NCBI GenBank assembly: GCA_000787465.1
Contig: JSYX01000196.1
Coordinates: forward strand, 1 to 56,627
From: Thermomucor indicae-seudaticae
Taxonomy: Eukaryota > Mucoromycota > Mucoromycetes > Mucorales > Lichtheimiaceae
DNA: 56,627 nucleotides
Direction of reading: 5' to 3'
Shown here piece by piece: positions 11,086 to 25,100 of the stretch. A program made the position numbers and the translations under genes. A model generated the notes under the pieces. That model ran no database searches. It was given only the letters and a program-made list of their open reading frames with translations, and was not told the origin of the DNA. Position 1 is the stretch's first letter, and every line of letters begins with the position of its first letter.

Positions 11086-13367
11086 TCACCACATTTGTAA
11101 CCATGGATAATCGCGCTCACTGCGCAAAAACCAGTTGCGTAACTCCAAGAATATCCAGACTTTGATCCAGTGTGGTGCTCTGCCATGCTGCTGAACATCT
11201 TTCATGCCTTCAATAGCCGCCCTACCGCGATCCTTTATACTGTAGTCTCGCAAGACGGGCAAAGCACTTTTGAACAGATCCAGCTCTGGATTCAATTGCC
11301 GGCCGATGCCTTCAAGCAGCATGATGCTCACAACAACGTTGACAAAGTCGCCTTCCAGCTTGACATGATGGGTACGCACCATTTTCATGGCATGGTGCAG
11401 TAAATTCCCGATCTTTACTGCGCCCAGCTTGAACGCGTTTTCCTTGAGCCCCAGGATCAAATTCTGCATACGCAAGGCAAACACCTCTGGCTCAATAACA
11501 AGCTCAGGTGTCCGACAGCGTTCCACCATCAGTTCACCGGCTCGGTATCCGTCAAACTTGGCAATTGCTTGAAACAAGTCCAGAAAGTTTCGGCGATTCA
11601 CATCATTCAACTCATTTACAAGGCCAGCGTCAATAAAGACAAGCTGTGGCACGTATCCTTCATTATCTAGTTGTATCAGTTCTTTCCGCAGTTCCTCCGG
11701 GTCGTTGCGAATAGAAAGAAGTCTCTGAACAATGACATCACCGTCATCCTTCAAGAAACGCCCCAGCATCCGTGACCAAGCACGTTGCACTGGATGATGG
11801 GCAGATGGCTTGTAGAACTTGACCATAATGTTACCAGGGTGCAGATCTGCATGCACGAAGTTGTAGAATATCAGCATATGCTACAAATTATAACCTCTTG
11901 TTAACAGTCAACGACGCTTATTGTGTATATCGTTATAAAACTTGCCAAGAATGCATCAAGTCCTGAAGTCCGTCAGTTAGCAAACAAGACATCTAAAAGC
12001 CCAGCGGAGGCTAAGCCCACTTGCCGATGTTTGCAATCTTATGATCAAATACACCATGGAGTTCACCTTGCTGTCGTACATATGCTGCCTGCTCGAGGAA
12101 CAGATTCAACGGTATGCCATGTTCATATTCTTCAATGAGCATATCTTTGGTCGTGAATGGCAATATTGGTTTGGGAAATTTGACTTGTTTTGATTTCGCA
12201 AACAATTGATTAAACCGCTCCAAATGAGTCGCTTCAATACGCATATCGAGTTGATCAAACATCATCCTTCCAAACACTTCGACTTCTTCAGGTAGCGATA
12301 TCCAATGCATGGTAGGAATAAGCGTCAATGCCTTGGCGATAACGCTCATGATTTTCAGATCACGGCGAACAATCTGGCGCGCTTTAGGGTGCAGCACCTT
12401 GATAGCGACAGCAGTATGCATATTGATCGGTTGACCATCTTGCCCCAAAGTCTGGACGCAGTCAGCCGTGATAATGTTATCTTTAACGACAAACTGGTCC
12501 TGCAGGTTCTGGTTCATTAGGATGTGGGGTTTGATCTTTGCCTTGTAAACTTGGGCGATGGCGCCAACTCCCAGAGGCCTTTCATCCAGCTCAGTAAAAA
12601 CTTCCTCAATGTCGCGTCCAAATGCTTCCTGGAGTACTTGACGAGTGTACGAAAATGGATGCGGGTCAACGTGGGAATGAAGTTTGGATAAACGGGCGCA
12701 CAGGGCTAGCGGGAAAAGGTCCGTGCGCGACGCGATCCATTGCGCCAACTACAAACCATAGGACTACCATCAACCTTTCTTCCCATTTTCCCAGCATGTA
12801 ACTAACTCAAGACTTTACCTTAATGAACGTCGGTCCAGCGCGTTCCATTTGCGCTGCCAAGAAATCAAACCACCAGAGGGTTCCTGCTCTCTCACCCTCT
12901 TCAGCAGGCACTCGTCTACCAACAAACGCGACCGGCGCAGTGAGAGCAACAGGGGTAAACAGAATAAGAATATGTGATAGTCGCCGCAACGTGAGAAGAG
13001 GCTCTAGGAACCAGTCATCGAGAAAACTGAGTATACGCTCCAGCAGTCGTATTATTGGCGTTCGAGGAGGGTCTGCAGCAGCTGACTCGATTTCAGCTGG
13101 TGAGAGGTGGCGCTGAGGTAATGCTACTTTGTTAACTGTGCTCTCGGGAACAGACTGAACACTGGGAACTGTCACAGCAAAAGCCCACATGGCAGGGTAA
13201 TGGACAGAAAAGTTATGGCGCAATCCGCGATTCGCATGGAACAGCCGTGTTGAATGCAATCGCAACGTTCTGTCACCGCGATGCGCGCCGAAGGCTGCTC
13301 TTCGAAATGGAAGACATTGAGTTCTATGACAGTGCCACCTCGCTATCCCGATAGTGACCCTGTGCAT
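11086..13367 (-). CDS. ABC1/COQ8-family atypical kinase, ADCK2-like, mitochondrial
   Basis: Three coding exons: 13367 to about 12807, about 12748 to 12020, and 11877-11086. The N-terminus is basic with arginines (likely mitochondrial targeting). A hydrophobic segment follows (ILILFTPVALTAPVAFV). The second exon continues the conserved IK|LAQWIASRTDLFP, the Ala/Gly loop PLGVGAIAQVYKAK and the ATP-lysine strand AVAIKVLHPKARQIVRRDLK. The third exon has the catalytic loop VHADLHPGNIMVKF and VFIDAGLV in place of DFG. ABC1 proteins of the COQ8 group support coenzyme Q biosynthesis in the inner membrane; ADCK2-type members are less well understood. The family's KxGQ motif reads K-L-A-Q here. The extreme C-terminus (WLQMW) may continue in a further small exon. 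Confidence 0.88.
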
Positions 13368-13723
13368 CGTTTACAGGGTAACAAGTACATCGAAGATCCT
13401 GCTGCATTTCTGGTCGGGGTTTCATTTTGAGCTGTTCAGACTGACGTTTGAAGGCGTTGCATTATAGGCTATTGACAACAGGCGAGCATGCTTCGGTGGA
13501 ATAACTGCAATTACATTGGTATAGTCGCAAATATCAGACATGTCAAGTAGTTACATTTATTCTATGGATATAGAAATAGATGAATACATAAAACACATGA
13601 CGTCGGCGGTAATAAAAATGAATGTCAGTGAGGAGAGCGTCTATAGTAGGATGTAAATATGTGCAGAATGAGTGGGGATGTTTTTATATATAAGTATGGG
13701 TATAGTATAACAGTTAAGCCGCT
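13368..13723. other. Intergenic spacer
   Basis: This 356-bp AT-rich stretch lies between the start of the ABC1 kinase gene and the stop of the Kre9-domain gene. I see nothing beyond the expected promoter and 3' UTR. Confidence 0.5.
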
Positions 13724-14436
13724 TTAAAGTAAGACAGCAGCAGCCGCCAGAGCAGTAGCCACAACAATGATTCCATACGACATGACCACGTTGGCAGCAC
13801 CAGAGCGACCGGTTTCAATAGGTTGCCCATCATCACCAAGAATGTCGATGCTGGCTGTTGCAGTAGCTCCCGATAACTGATTAGCCATAGACGCGGTCGG
13901 GGAACCAAACGCTTGACTCTTATCAGAACAAGGAGAACCATCCTTTGAAACATAGAATGGCTCAGAGTAAGATCTGTTAAAAGATTGATATAAGTTTCAA
14001 GTCTTTAAAGAGGCGTATAACAGGCATACTTACGTTTCATTGCCACTGTGCTGTAGAGCGACCTTCCATTGCGAACAGTTGCTCACATTCTCAGGAAGCT
14101 GGACGACGCGGGTGCCAGAATAGCCATTCACATCTCGTGCAAGATTTATCGTGTTGCTGTTATTGGAGACTGTAACTAGATTCAAAACAGTTGCCGAGTT
14201 GTCGCCGGGAATCCAAGCTAAATTGAAAGGAGTTAGTGATTTGGGAGGTCCAAGTGACTTAAACCTTCGAACAACTCACTAATGGCAGTATTCTGTCCAG
14301 CTGTTAGCGTGGTACCAGAAACAGGAAGAGTAATCGTGTATGCACTGCCTTCTGTTTGGCGTACGCTGAGTACAGGAGCGGAAGTGACCGCAGAAGACAA
14401 TAATAAGGTAGCAGCAGTGGAAAGGCTGATTTTCAT
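13724..14436 (-). CDS. Small GPI-type cell-wall protein with Kre9/KNH domain
   Basis: Three exons: 14436-14280, 14217-14034 and 13973-13724, phases 1 and 2, with consensus GTGAGT and GTAAGT donors. The product is about 196 residues. It has a clear signal peptide (MKISLSTAATLLLSSAVTSA). A Ser-Thr-rich Kre9/KNH-type domain follows: ITLPVSGTTLTAGQNTAITW is the family's opening strand and the conserved ITW spans the first intron. The C-terminus is strongly hydrophobic (SYGIIVVATALAAAVLL) and follows a small-residue stretch (GRSGAAN), as expected for a GPI-attachment signal. Such proteins sit in the wall or outer membrane and are linked to beta-1,6-glucan assembly or act as structural mannoproteins. 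Stop placement at 13724 is set by splicing; another frame runs slightly further. Confidence 0.85.
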
Positions 14437-15062
14437 GTTCGATTATCGCAGGTCAAGTTGTATGCTGAGCTGATGAGGGTTCCTGGCTTACACCTTCATA
14501 TATATATATCTACGCATTGTGAGGTTAAATGAAAAAGAAAAATGTCAGATCATGACAAATGAAAAGCCCGGCGAAAGTCGGGTTACACAGTTTTCACATG
14601 CATATCGACTTGCCACGTTGCTGCAGCAGGGTCCTTTCGCAAATCCCCCAAAATAGTCTTTATTCATCTTACGTAACTCTTGTTAGATGTTGATTGCGTA
14701 TTTTACATAAGTTTCTTCCTGTTAACGAAATCTCAGGCACGCAACAGCTCTTAGTCTTGTAGATAAAACACCAGCAGCAATACATGCGGGTTGATACTGA
14801 AGAAACAGTATATGGCGGAATGAGGCGGTAAAATTGAATCCTGGCAAACGTCAACTGGATGCCTCTCAGGGTAATATGCCGGAAACCATGTGAAAATTAA
14901 AATAGGCAGACTTTACGGCGACAGTCGTCATTAGTAACATACATATTCCCGCTTTTATCGCGTATTTCTTTGGTTGTCTCCCGGCATGTCAACAATATAT
15001 GGCCTAATTAGTCAATATGGTAGGTGTATGTTGTGGTAACAATGACAGTCTTTTACTATGGT
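14437..15062. promoter_or_regulatory. Promoter of the Kre9-domain gene plus 3' region of the TBC gene
   Basis: A run of alternating T/A (TATATATATATA) at about 14499-14510 sits some 65-75 bp upstream of the minus-strand ATG at 14436, a good position for a TATA element of the small wall-protein gene. The rest, to 15062, is AT rich and should contain the 3' UTR of the TBC gene. No other feature is seen. Confidence 0.5.
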
Positions 15063-18000
15063 TTACACATCTAAATGGCCTAATTCTGTCATTAACGTAT
15101 CAACTTCTTTTGACATGTCTCTATCTTGGTTCTTTTCTGTTGTCGATAAGGATGCTTCCTCTAGAGCAGGTGAAGATGGAGCCGATGTGGTATGCGATAC
15201 GGAAGGTGAAGGAGCAGGTGATACTGCCGGAGAAAGTTTCGCCGTCTGATTTGGTGTGATGATCGTGCTCTTTGCAAGCTTTTTGCCTTCGTTGAATAGG
15301 TTCTCAAACAACTCACGTCCAAGACTCTTTTGACGCTCACTCGCGACTTTAACCAGCTTAAAGTCGCTTGAAAACCAATGATCAAATAACATTTCAATGT
15401 TCTCGTTCGTTAAGGCAGCCATGCGGAACGAAGGAAGTCCGATCTCTATGAGGGGTGGTTCCGGGTCTGAATCCAGGAAGGCTTCCAATTGCGCTACTCG
15501 TTTCTGCAATGTCATATCTGGCTGCAATAGAGAAGATAAGCGTTCCCCAAAAGCGCCTTCCTTAGGCTCAACGCCTTTCAGAATTTCAGTTTGTTCACAG
15601 CTGTGCACAACGAGCCTGCAGATAGCCTCCCATGCATCGTTATCACTTATTTCTGGCCGTAATCGCCTGAGAAGCCAGTATATCTCTTTTGCCATGCTCA
15701 GCATATCCCCATTCGTCAGTACCCCATCGTTGTCCTTGTCGTACAGCTTGAAGAAAAACTCCATATGAGACATTATATCCTGTCGCGTAATCTGTCAGCA
15801 TTATTGCACTCCCCGAAAATGGACAAAATATTCTTACGCCATGCATTATCTGGCTTAACCCAGTAACTGTATCTTGGAACGTGACCCCCTGATGCCCTTC
15901 AAACTTAAAGTACTCGTATAGACGCATAATAAATCCTGTGCCTATTGACCGTAGGTAACTTGCGTCGGGCGAATCGTCGTGTATGCTTGATTTTGGCCAT
16001 GTAGCAACTGTAGCTAGCATCCTTTTAAAGGTCTCCAGATCCATACCATCCGATACTTTTTCGTTTGTCCGATTGGAATAATAGAGTGCCCCAAAGTATT
16101 TGTCATAAATAGTGGCGACTTCGTCCTTTTCAAAATTAGCAGAATCCTTCAGATGTCGAATAGCTGTTCTCTTCGTGTATGATTCTATGCCAGCGACCAC
16201 CTTGAATTGATTTTGCTGCCGCATCTCAGTAACCAGTTCGTCCGTTACGAGAGAAAACTCTCTATACTATGTTACTTTAGCGCCAGTATCGATTCGCTAC
16301 CGGAAAATGCTGTCTGGACTTACGGCGGTCAACATCACCTCATTGAATTTCTATATCAAAATGGTTAAAACGCCCGAGCATCGTTGTTGCACATGCCAAA
16401 GCCATACCGTAAGTCGCCGTGCACTTTCACTCTTTGCGTTCGGCCGGGTCGGGCTGTCCAACGAGGTGAAAAATCGTTTAAGGATATCCAAGAAAGCACC
16501 ATCGTCTCTAGCATTCAAAAGGTCGTCACCATTCAGCTTGAGAATAGCTTGAGAGGGACATTGTCAGAAATCATTTATAGCAAACAGTAGGCCAAGCCAA
16601 TTGCGCATTACCAAGACTAGAGGTAAGCATGAGAAGACGTTATCTCACTTTATCATGTATGTATTCCTTACCCTATCTGGAATAGTATCCGTGGACCTTC
16701 CATGAATAAGCAGTCTAGTACACGAAAAGCGAAAACAAGTGGCATTGAATTGACATAGAGACTCAAAAACCAAGGTAGACATGCCACTGACAACTGAATA
16801 TCAGTTTTCTTGAAATGGTTCCAAAGCATTGGCATCGTCTTTTCTACTAGCTGCTCAAAGATGATTTGATCCAGCAGAGCACCGTACATCGAAGTACTTA
16901 GTGTTGTATGTCAATGCAACGTATGTCACTTTGCAGGTCCCCGTCGCCAACCCATTTTTGACGGAACAAACCTGTAATATCCAGGACACATGCGGTCAAC
17001 GAGGACATTTAGGATCCAGAAGGCTTGTTCTTCAGTCATGTAGCTTCCTAATCGCGTTAATCGAAGGCATTCATGCATTTTCGGTTCTTGCTCTTACATT
17101 AATAGTGCTGATGTCACGATATTCATAGCTTGACAATAACCAAGTTCAGGATTTCTCCAGGCATAGGCTGTCAATACTCTACGAAGTCGATCTAGGCCCT
17201 CGGGTGTCTGGTACGCGGCATACTCCGGTAACGACCTGCGTTACGACATGTCAACCCACTGTTAAGCGACACTCGCAGCGATATGCTCTCACCGGTTCAG
17301 GTCTTTTTCGATTTCTTCCGTCGACAAGGACGATTGCCCTTCAAAAGTCTTCAGGGTTTCTTCATACACGCCTTGATTGTTAAAACGCAGGTATATGGAT
17401 CCTGAGGAAACCTCCCAAATTTCGCCACGTAGCGTGTTTGGCAGCCCTACCCGAACCAACTTGCCATATGTGGGCAGTCGTACCCTACAATCCAATGGCT
17501 GTTAGAAGCTGTAATATTTTACCGACTTCTCTTGCACGTACATTGTCAAATTCCTTCCGTTTTCTGTTACAAAGGCGCGTGAATAAGATAGCACATAGTC
17601 CAATTTACCTGGGGGCGACTTACTTCGAAAGTATTTCCGCCATAGCTTCAGTTTACTTTTGTCTTTACTTTTATTGGCGTCTCCAGGGTACCCAAACTTC
17701 AAGCCAAGTCCACCAACCGGCTCACTTACGTCGACAAGAACATTGTATTCCGTCTCCAGTATGCGTTCCGATTCACATGTCGCTAAAAACGGCCTGACCT
17801 TTCTCATTGTCTGCAAGTGGTCCCGCAAGTGCTTGCTAAGCAGGCCGCAAAAGTGCTCACATGCAGTTTTATGCGCCTTACCAATAATAATAATTAAACA
17901 TGGTGTTCGTAAGCGGTAACAAGAAGGTTAATTTCTTACCTGTAACTGAAAGATATGCTGCATGTCGTGGCAAGTCGTAATAGATAAGGTAGCTGTATAT

Positions 18001-19613
18001 GAACCCGTGTTCAACCGCTCTACTCGTTTTATGACGTACAAAGGGAGGACAAACCAGCAAACGGGCTGGTGCTGCTGCGGGGGAGGTTGTCGATTGACAG
18101 ACTCATAGGCCAGGTAGGATTCCGTAAGATAAAGCCTGCCGCGGAAATAGCTTCGTTCTGGATCAGCTGCGGACGCAGAGCTTTCACTTTCCAGTTCGGT
18201 TGATCTTTGGTATCCAACATCAACAGCATCCACGAGCTTTTCAGTGAGTGGCAAGCGGAAATGCAAGCAAAGATTCATATTTCGCTTCTGAGCAGCCAGG
18301 TCGTGTTTTAGTGGGCTCAAGAACACGCCGGTTGTTTCAGCTGGACGTGTCGAATTACTGCGATCGCGCTCAGAAGACGGTGACCGCGACGGGGAGTTTT
18401 CGCTAGTTGATAAGCCAGGCGCATCTCCTCCTGCATTCCGCAAAAGCCGTTGAACCGCTTGTCCAGCCAGCTGCACCAATAAATCATAGACCTTCGTGGT
18501 TCCCAAGTAGTTAGTGTTTCTTCTTCAATTTCGCAGACCCAGGACAGATGATACCTCATCGCGTTTAAACATGTTGCTAAAGAAATGCTATGATGCTTTG
18601 CGTTAATATCTCGATCTTATCGTCGAGATCACTAAATCACGAACCTCTTCTTTATCCTTTGTCGTTATGCGTAGACTATCAGCAAACATGGCTCTCTTGG
18701 AATTTTCCTTTTTAATGTCTTCGATATCTTTAAGCTCAATCAGCCTTTTGGTTTCTATGCCGAGCAAAAACGAATAAAACCCAAGGTAGTTCTCGCTAAT
18801 ATAAAGCCACCCCTGTCGCCCGTTTAATGAAGAAGAGTAATCTTCACGGACGTTGATCAGTATCAAACAGTGCAATAGATGAGCCCTAAAATGAATGCTT
18901 ACAGCTAACGAGACGCTCAGACGAAGGTACGTTGAAAAGCTGCCTAAACGTCCTAGAAGCGTTCCTGACATTTTCGTCAGTGGAAAGCTCATCCGTGCCG
19001 ATATCTATCGGTCAAAGCGAGGGTAGGTCAACCAATGAAGCGGATACCCCTTAAAACTTCCGTTCCGCCGTACCAATGGTGGTAACAATCATGCTGATCT
19101 TCTCTGCAACCCATCGCTCTTTCTCGTAAGGATCATCAATGGTGTCCAGCTCTGGCACGATATTCCGTTCTATCCAAGCCCACGCTGCCTCAATAGCAGT
19201 CTCTGTTTCGGCTACAGCTATCTGTAAACAATTTGTGTTGACTTCACGCTGGAACAGGATCCGAAAGGGTGGTTGCTTAGTGTCGAACCTTTAAGAACCG
19301 TGTAACTAAGTAGACGGCTTCGGAATAACAAAGTAGCAAGGTCCCACGTCTTACACATTAGCAATCGTGCTTATTAAACTCTTGAATATAGGGTTGCCCG
19401 GTGCATGCGATTTCTGCAGTATGAAATTGTCTACATGACGCACCGTCGTCCAGAACGGCGTCAGGATTATATCTGTCGGAGACGGCAGCGTAAAAACCTG
19501 TTCAGTTTTGTAACTTTCAGTCCCACAGCATTCAAATGGATTTTAAGGAACAATTGAAGGGCGCTCACATTGCGCGGGATGGACGATGAATGCTGGGTAT
19601 CCGGGGATGACAT
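15063..19613 (-). CDS. GRAM-TBC-EF-hand Rab GTPase-activating protein (TBC1D8/9-, Gyp2-like)
   Basis: Large multi-exon gene. The start is inferred at 19613 ([15 protein letters not shown]), spliced to [19 protein letters not shown]. Order: an N-terminal helical region ([16 protein letters not shown]), a first GRAM domain (about 18990-18610: [20 protein letters not shown]), a second GRAM-like region (about 18180-17940), and a TBC domain. The TBC domain has [19 protein letters not shown], the arginine-finger motif IEKDLNR (near 17290-17310) and the glutamine finger GYCQ (near 17125). C-terminal to it are calcium-binding-like helices with [20 protein letters not shown], an EF-hand loop. Both catalytic fingers are present, so GAP activity on a Rab is expected. 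The TBC1D8/9 family has this GRAM-GRAM-TBC-EF-hand order. The Ser/Pro-rich tail ends at 15063. Confidence 0.9.
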
Positions 19614-20302
19614 TATAGTTTGTTTGTTGAAACCTCACTCAAAGCGACTTTTCAAGAGTGGAAACGACTGCCCTTTTGAACCCCGAAGAAAGAACTTTGG
19701 CCGGCATGGGCATTGGGGGCGGCTCAGTGCGGAACAGTGCAGGAGAGTGTCTCAGCCGTCCCATGGCGTCCGTGCCTTGCGACCTCCACCAGGGCCAAGA
19801 CGCTGTAACTGTTCAAGATGAATCGATATTTTTGTATGCACAGCAAATCTCTCGAACTCAAAAATGTGCGTCGTTGTCGCTTATTTTTATGCGTTCGAGG
19901 GATTCGCTAATCGCGAGCGACATCTCGAGACGGATGGCAGTGTGCTACACCAAGTGCCCCGTTGAGTGGATCTGTGGAAGATCTCTGACTTGTGATTAAG
20001 TGTAACCCTTTACATTCGTGCGGCTTTTGTATAGATTCTCGTCTGATCGCTTGTGCTTTATTGGATTGTAGAAATGTAGTGAAGCAACGCATAACACGTT
20101 CTATAATGAAAAGTTGCAAACAAATGAAAAGAAAGAAGCCACAAAGCTACCTGGGGCTAAGAAATGATCAAAGATAATCGGCTAAAGTCAATGGTGGGGG
20201 AGCATCAAGGGAAATTAAGCCTCTTCCTTAGGCTGTCAGCACGCATACCTGCACCATGTACCAATGAGCACATATTCTAAAATACTCGAAAAGTATATCC
20301 CT
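19614..20302. other. Spacer upstream of the TBC gene
   Basis: This should hold the TBC gene's promoter and leader and the 3' end of the E2 gene. A 113-codon plus-strand open stretch (19658-19999) is GC-richer than its surroundings, but its translation matches nothing I recognise and it has no clear partner exons. I do not call it. Confidence 0.4.
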
Positions 20303-21197
<895 letters not shown>

Positions 21198-21453
21198 GAT
21201 TTAAAAGTTGATAGCGTTTGCGAACAATAAAAAGTAATGATATTATACAGGAAAGGGATTAAAAGTGGATCGCCTTTAACTTAAGTCAACAAGAGCAAAT
21301 TTGTGTCCTAATTCTCTCTTGACGGTAACAGTCAAAGACGGAAAGAAAGAAAGCGAAACTGTGGAAGAGGAACAAGCTTCTGGAAAAAATAGGCGGGGAT
21401 AGAAATTTTCAAGCCATTCAGTCTGGGACACCTTTTCTTGACGGCGGCACAAC
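21198..21453. promoter_or_regulatory. Bidirectional promoter between the E2 and LSM6
   Basis: The ATGs of the two divergent genes are 256 bp apart, so both promoters must share this stretch. No clear TATA element is visible, consistent with housekeeping genes. Confidence 0.5.
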
Positions 21454-21831
21454 ATGGAAGGACAACAACAGCATACGCGATCACCCAGCGACTTCCTAAA
21501 TACTGTAATTGGGCAGCCGGTTTTGGTGAAACTCAATTCGGGAATCAACTATCGAGGTGAAAGGCTTGGAAACCGTTCGCTTGTGAGAACCTCACGAACT
21601 GATGTAGCCGTTCCCTTTAAGGAATCCTGGCTTGCCTTGACGGTTACATGAACATCGCGATGGAAAACACGGAAGAATATGTTGATGGGAAATTAAAAAA
21701 CCGTTATGGGGATACGTTTATTCGAGGAAATAACGGTAAATATGATGTCTTCCGGTATGTCACGAAATAAGTCTCACCTGTCGGTCAAAGTATTATACAT
21801 TAGTGCGGACAAGTCAGCAGGTGCATCATGA
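21454..21831 (+). CDS. LSM6: U6 snRNA-associated Sm-like protein LSm6
   Basis: Three exons: 21454-21556, 21622-21735 and 21791-21831, coding for 85 residues. The Sm1 motif (PSDFLNTVIGQPVLVKLNSG, then INYRGILACLDGYMNIAMEN) and Sm2 motif (DTFIRGNNVLYIS) are complete. LSm6 is a ring subunit of LSm1-7 (cytoplasmic mRNA decapping) and LSm2-8 (nuclear U6 snRNA). The RNA-binding residues DGYMN and RGNN are present. The last exon is only 41 nt and adds a short tail ADKSAGAS beyond the family's usual end. The middle exon starts inside the G codon of YRG|ILAC, so the two Sm motifs are separated by introns. Confidence 0.95.
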
Positions 21832-22192
21832 CCAATAAAGTATCGAATGTCGCTCCATACTCCCATCGCGTCTTTCCCTTTTCCCGTTATTTCTCAGGGC
21901 ATGCACACAGAAAGCTACATAACGCTTATACTAGGTGTGGACAGCCCATTGTCGGGCTTCAGGATTAAGTGATATCCTGTCCATGTATATATAAGCGGAG
22001 ATCTATTAGCATTGAAAGCTGCCTTGTGTGCAAAAGACGACGGGAACAATCAATTTAGGCCATGTTGCAGCACAAGCGGTTTGTCTATGGATTCCACGCG
22101 ATAAATTTTACGAAAATTACGTTGAAAGCATAAGAAATATTTTATTTTTACACTATGTACAAATGCCTAACAGGGCTTCAGTCTTCCTCAAT
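21832..22192. other. Convergent spacer between LSM6 and TAF2
   Basis: These 361 bp hold both 3' UTRs, with AT-rich runs near 22130-22160. No other feature is seen. Confidence 0.5.
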
Positions 22193-25100
22193 TTACAAGA
22201 CTTTTTGCCGCTTAGCAAACACAAGTTCCGACTCATGATCCTATCGTGCTCGCTAGTTACTACACTGGTCCATGTTATCAGTATCGATTTGCTTACCATT
22301 CCGGAATCTTGGTCCTCGTCATCATAAATTTCAAGACTACGCTTCGTTCCACTTATCTCTGGTACAACCGAAGTTGTATCAGAGAAAGCATACGTTGGCT
22401 GCTCAACGGCTTCGGATGCCTGTTGATAGCTGCTGACTTCCACGCCTTTTAACCCTTTGGCAGCGCACAGCTTATTGAACTCAGCTTCAATCTCTTGACC
22501 CATATGGTAGACGATATCGTCTGAGAGATTGAATGTATAACAGTTAACAAAAACTTGCTGTGCATCCTTTAAAAGCTGGCTAGAATCAGTGTATTTTCCT
22601 TGCTCCAGTTTGCTTCGGATTGTTCCAAAATCCATGGGGTGCTAGAATCGCATAAACCGTTATGATCTGCTCAACTTCCGGATGAGACGTCGACTCACCT
22701 TAATTACGTCGAAATATGTAGGAATCTGGAGAAGGACGGGATCCACAGGTGCTCCGAATGCATAATATGAAGGATGGTGCTGAAGCTTGTCCAATACGCT
22801 TTTGTATTTTTTCAGCTCTGTTTTCAAGTTTCCTTGACTAGAGGAAGCTTTGTTGCCAGAAGCTTTCGCGGATGTGTGTTTGGAAGAGTGTGCACCATTA
22901 GTTTGAGCAGTCGCATTTGCGGCAGCCAGCAACTGCTCCTCCTTCCGCCGTAATCCAGGGACGTCTTTGTTAAATATCCGTTCAAGAACTTTTGCGTTTT
23001 GTGAAATAGGATGATCAAAACCGTTGAAAGTGTAGCAATTCGTAAATATCAATCGGATGTCGTCCTCAACTTCTTTTAAAGCCTTGTACTCCCCGTTTCT
23101 GAGTTTCTTCTGGCTAAACACAGTTCGAATAAGAAACTACTCAATGATGTCTCTTACTTTATATATACTTACACTGTGCCAAGATCCATCGGCTTTTTAA
23201 TTATAAGAGGATAATGTGGTATTTGCAGAGCAATCGGGTCAACCTGTCTTCAGAGTAAGCAAACTTTTCCATGGTAACTCCATTATTGAACTTACCGGTT
23301 GAAGAAACGCAATAGCGGCCTCATTAGCCATAAGCCTATTTAACAACGATTCCAATTTGGATACTAAAGGCCGAGGAAGCCCAGAAGGCGGAGTAGATGC
23401 TGGTGCAGTTTGTGAAGTCCCTGACGCGGATCTAGGTTCTTTCACATGTTTTGTTGGCTCTTTCGGCGCCTTTGCTGATTTTATATCTTTCGAGGGTTTT
23501 AGCTCAACATTAGTAGTAGTAGATGCTGAGGATGTTGATGCACTTGGGTGGGATTTAGCTTTTGCGGAGGATGATGACTTCGCTGCTGAAGTTGGACGCT
23601 GCCGAATGTCCGCTGGCGAAGCTTCTTTGACACGATGTCGTAGCTCTTTACCGATATTACTGTTGTAGTATTTTTCGAGTCGTTTGCCTTGGTCGTAAGC
23701 ATATGTACCAGGCTTGTTGAAGGTGAAACAGTTCGTGAAAACCTGGCGAATATCCGCATCAACTTGATGTAGACTTGTGTACTTCCCAGATTCGAGCTTC
23801 TCCGATATCGTCCGCAAGTCCATAGGCGTTTTGATGACTTTGGTGTATTCAGGGATTATTTCCGTATCAACGGGCTCATTGAACAATGGAGCTGCATCAT
23901 GCGCCATAAGTTTGCCAACAACCTTTCGAACAAGGAACAGTTCTTCTCCAGATAGCCTATCTGGATCTCCAAACTCGGCGCACCAGTTCTCGTTGAAGCA
24001 AGCTTCTAGATCTTTGGCTTGTTGCGCTATCCACGATGACATATCGTTGAACCGATAGCAGTTCCAAAATATTTGACGGATATCTCGCTCGAATTCCCAG
24101 ATTGTCGAGAACTCTTCGCCTTCTAGATTATGTCGCACAGCAGACAAATCCATAGGTCGCTTAATAATTTCGTAGTATTGGGGTATATTAAGCGCTTCAG
24201 CGTCTACTGGCTCATAGAACGGCTGTGAAGCTGGGTGCTGCCATAATTTCTTCAATATCCGATCGCATCGTTTCATGTTATCGTCATTCATTCGTGGGTC
24301 GAGCGGGGTACGCTCCTTGGTGGATTTAGGCGCTAAGTCAGGGTTTGTCATTGAGCCGGCCTCTGCTGACCCATTAAGACCTGATGTGGAAGCGGAAATT
24401 TTACCCAACCTGGGCCGCTGTAGCTGTACGGGCTGAACAGGGTTCTCTTGGGCTGAGTCTGTGCTGACAGTATTTATCTTTGCTGTCGATGCTTTTGCAC
24501 CGGAATGCACAGAAACCGCAGGAAGAGCATCAGTACTTGACGTCTTCGCGGCCTCTTCCTGGGGTGGTTTTGTGTCTGGGTATGTCGAATCTCGGGACGG
24601 TCTGCTTTCCTCTCCGAAATATTTGCGCCATTCGCGACAGTATACCTCCTCCAACATTTTTCCTTCGTTATACACATACGTATTCGGCGGATTAAAAGCA
24701 AAGCAGTTTCGGAACATTAACCGAATGTCATCGTCGAATTGTTGTGCATTTGTATATTGCTTAGTCTTCAGCTTTGATTTGATCGTGCCGAGATCAATAG
24801 GCTTCTTGATGATATTGTAATAATGAGGAATGCCTTGCTTAATCGGATCCACAGGTCGCAAAAATTCGAAAGCATGCCTGTTCTCCATAGTTGCTGCTAG
24901 CACCGCAGTGCATTTCTCCATTTCGCTCTTCGGCTTCTCCGGTTTCTTTTCCAGTTTCTCGACTGGCTGCCCTTGAGGAGTTGCGAGCGTTGCAGCTTTA
25001 GAGACGGTATCTGGGAGCGATATGGGGGTGTTCTTTGAAACAACAACGCCAGGTGTTGCCGACTGTGGTGGCAGTGTCGCAGAGGCTGCAGTCTCTGTGG

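Noticed and set aside
19658..19999. 113-codon plus-strand open frame with GMGIGGGSVRNSAGE
   Set aside because: No family resemblance, no partner exons, and it overlaps the likely promoter and leader of the TBC gene; better explained as chance in a GC-richer stretch.
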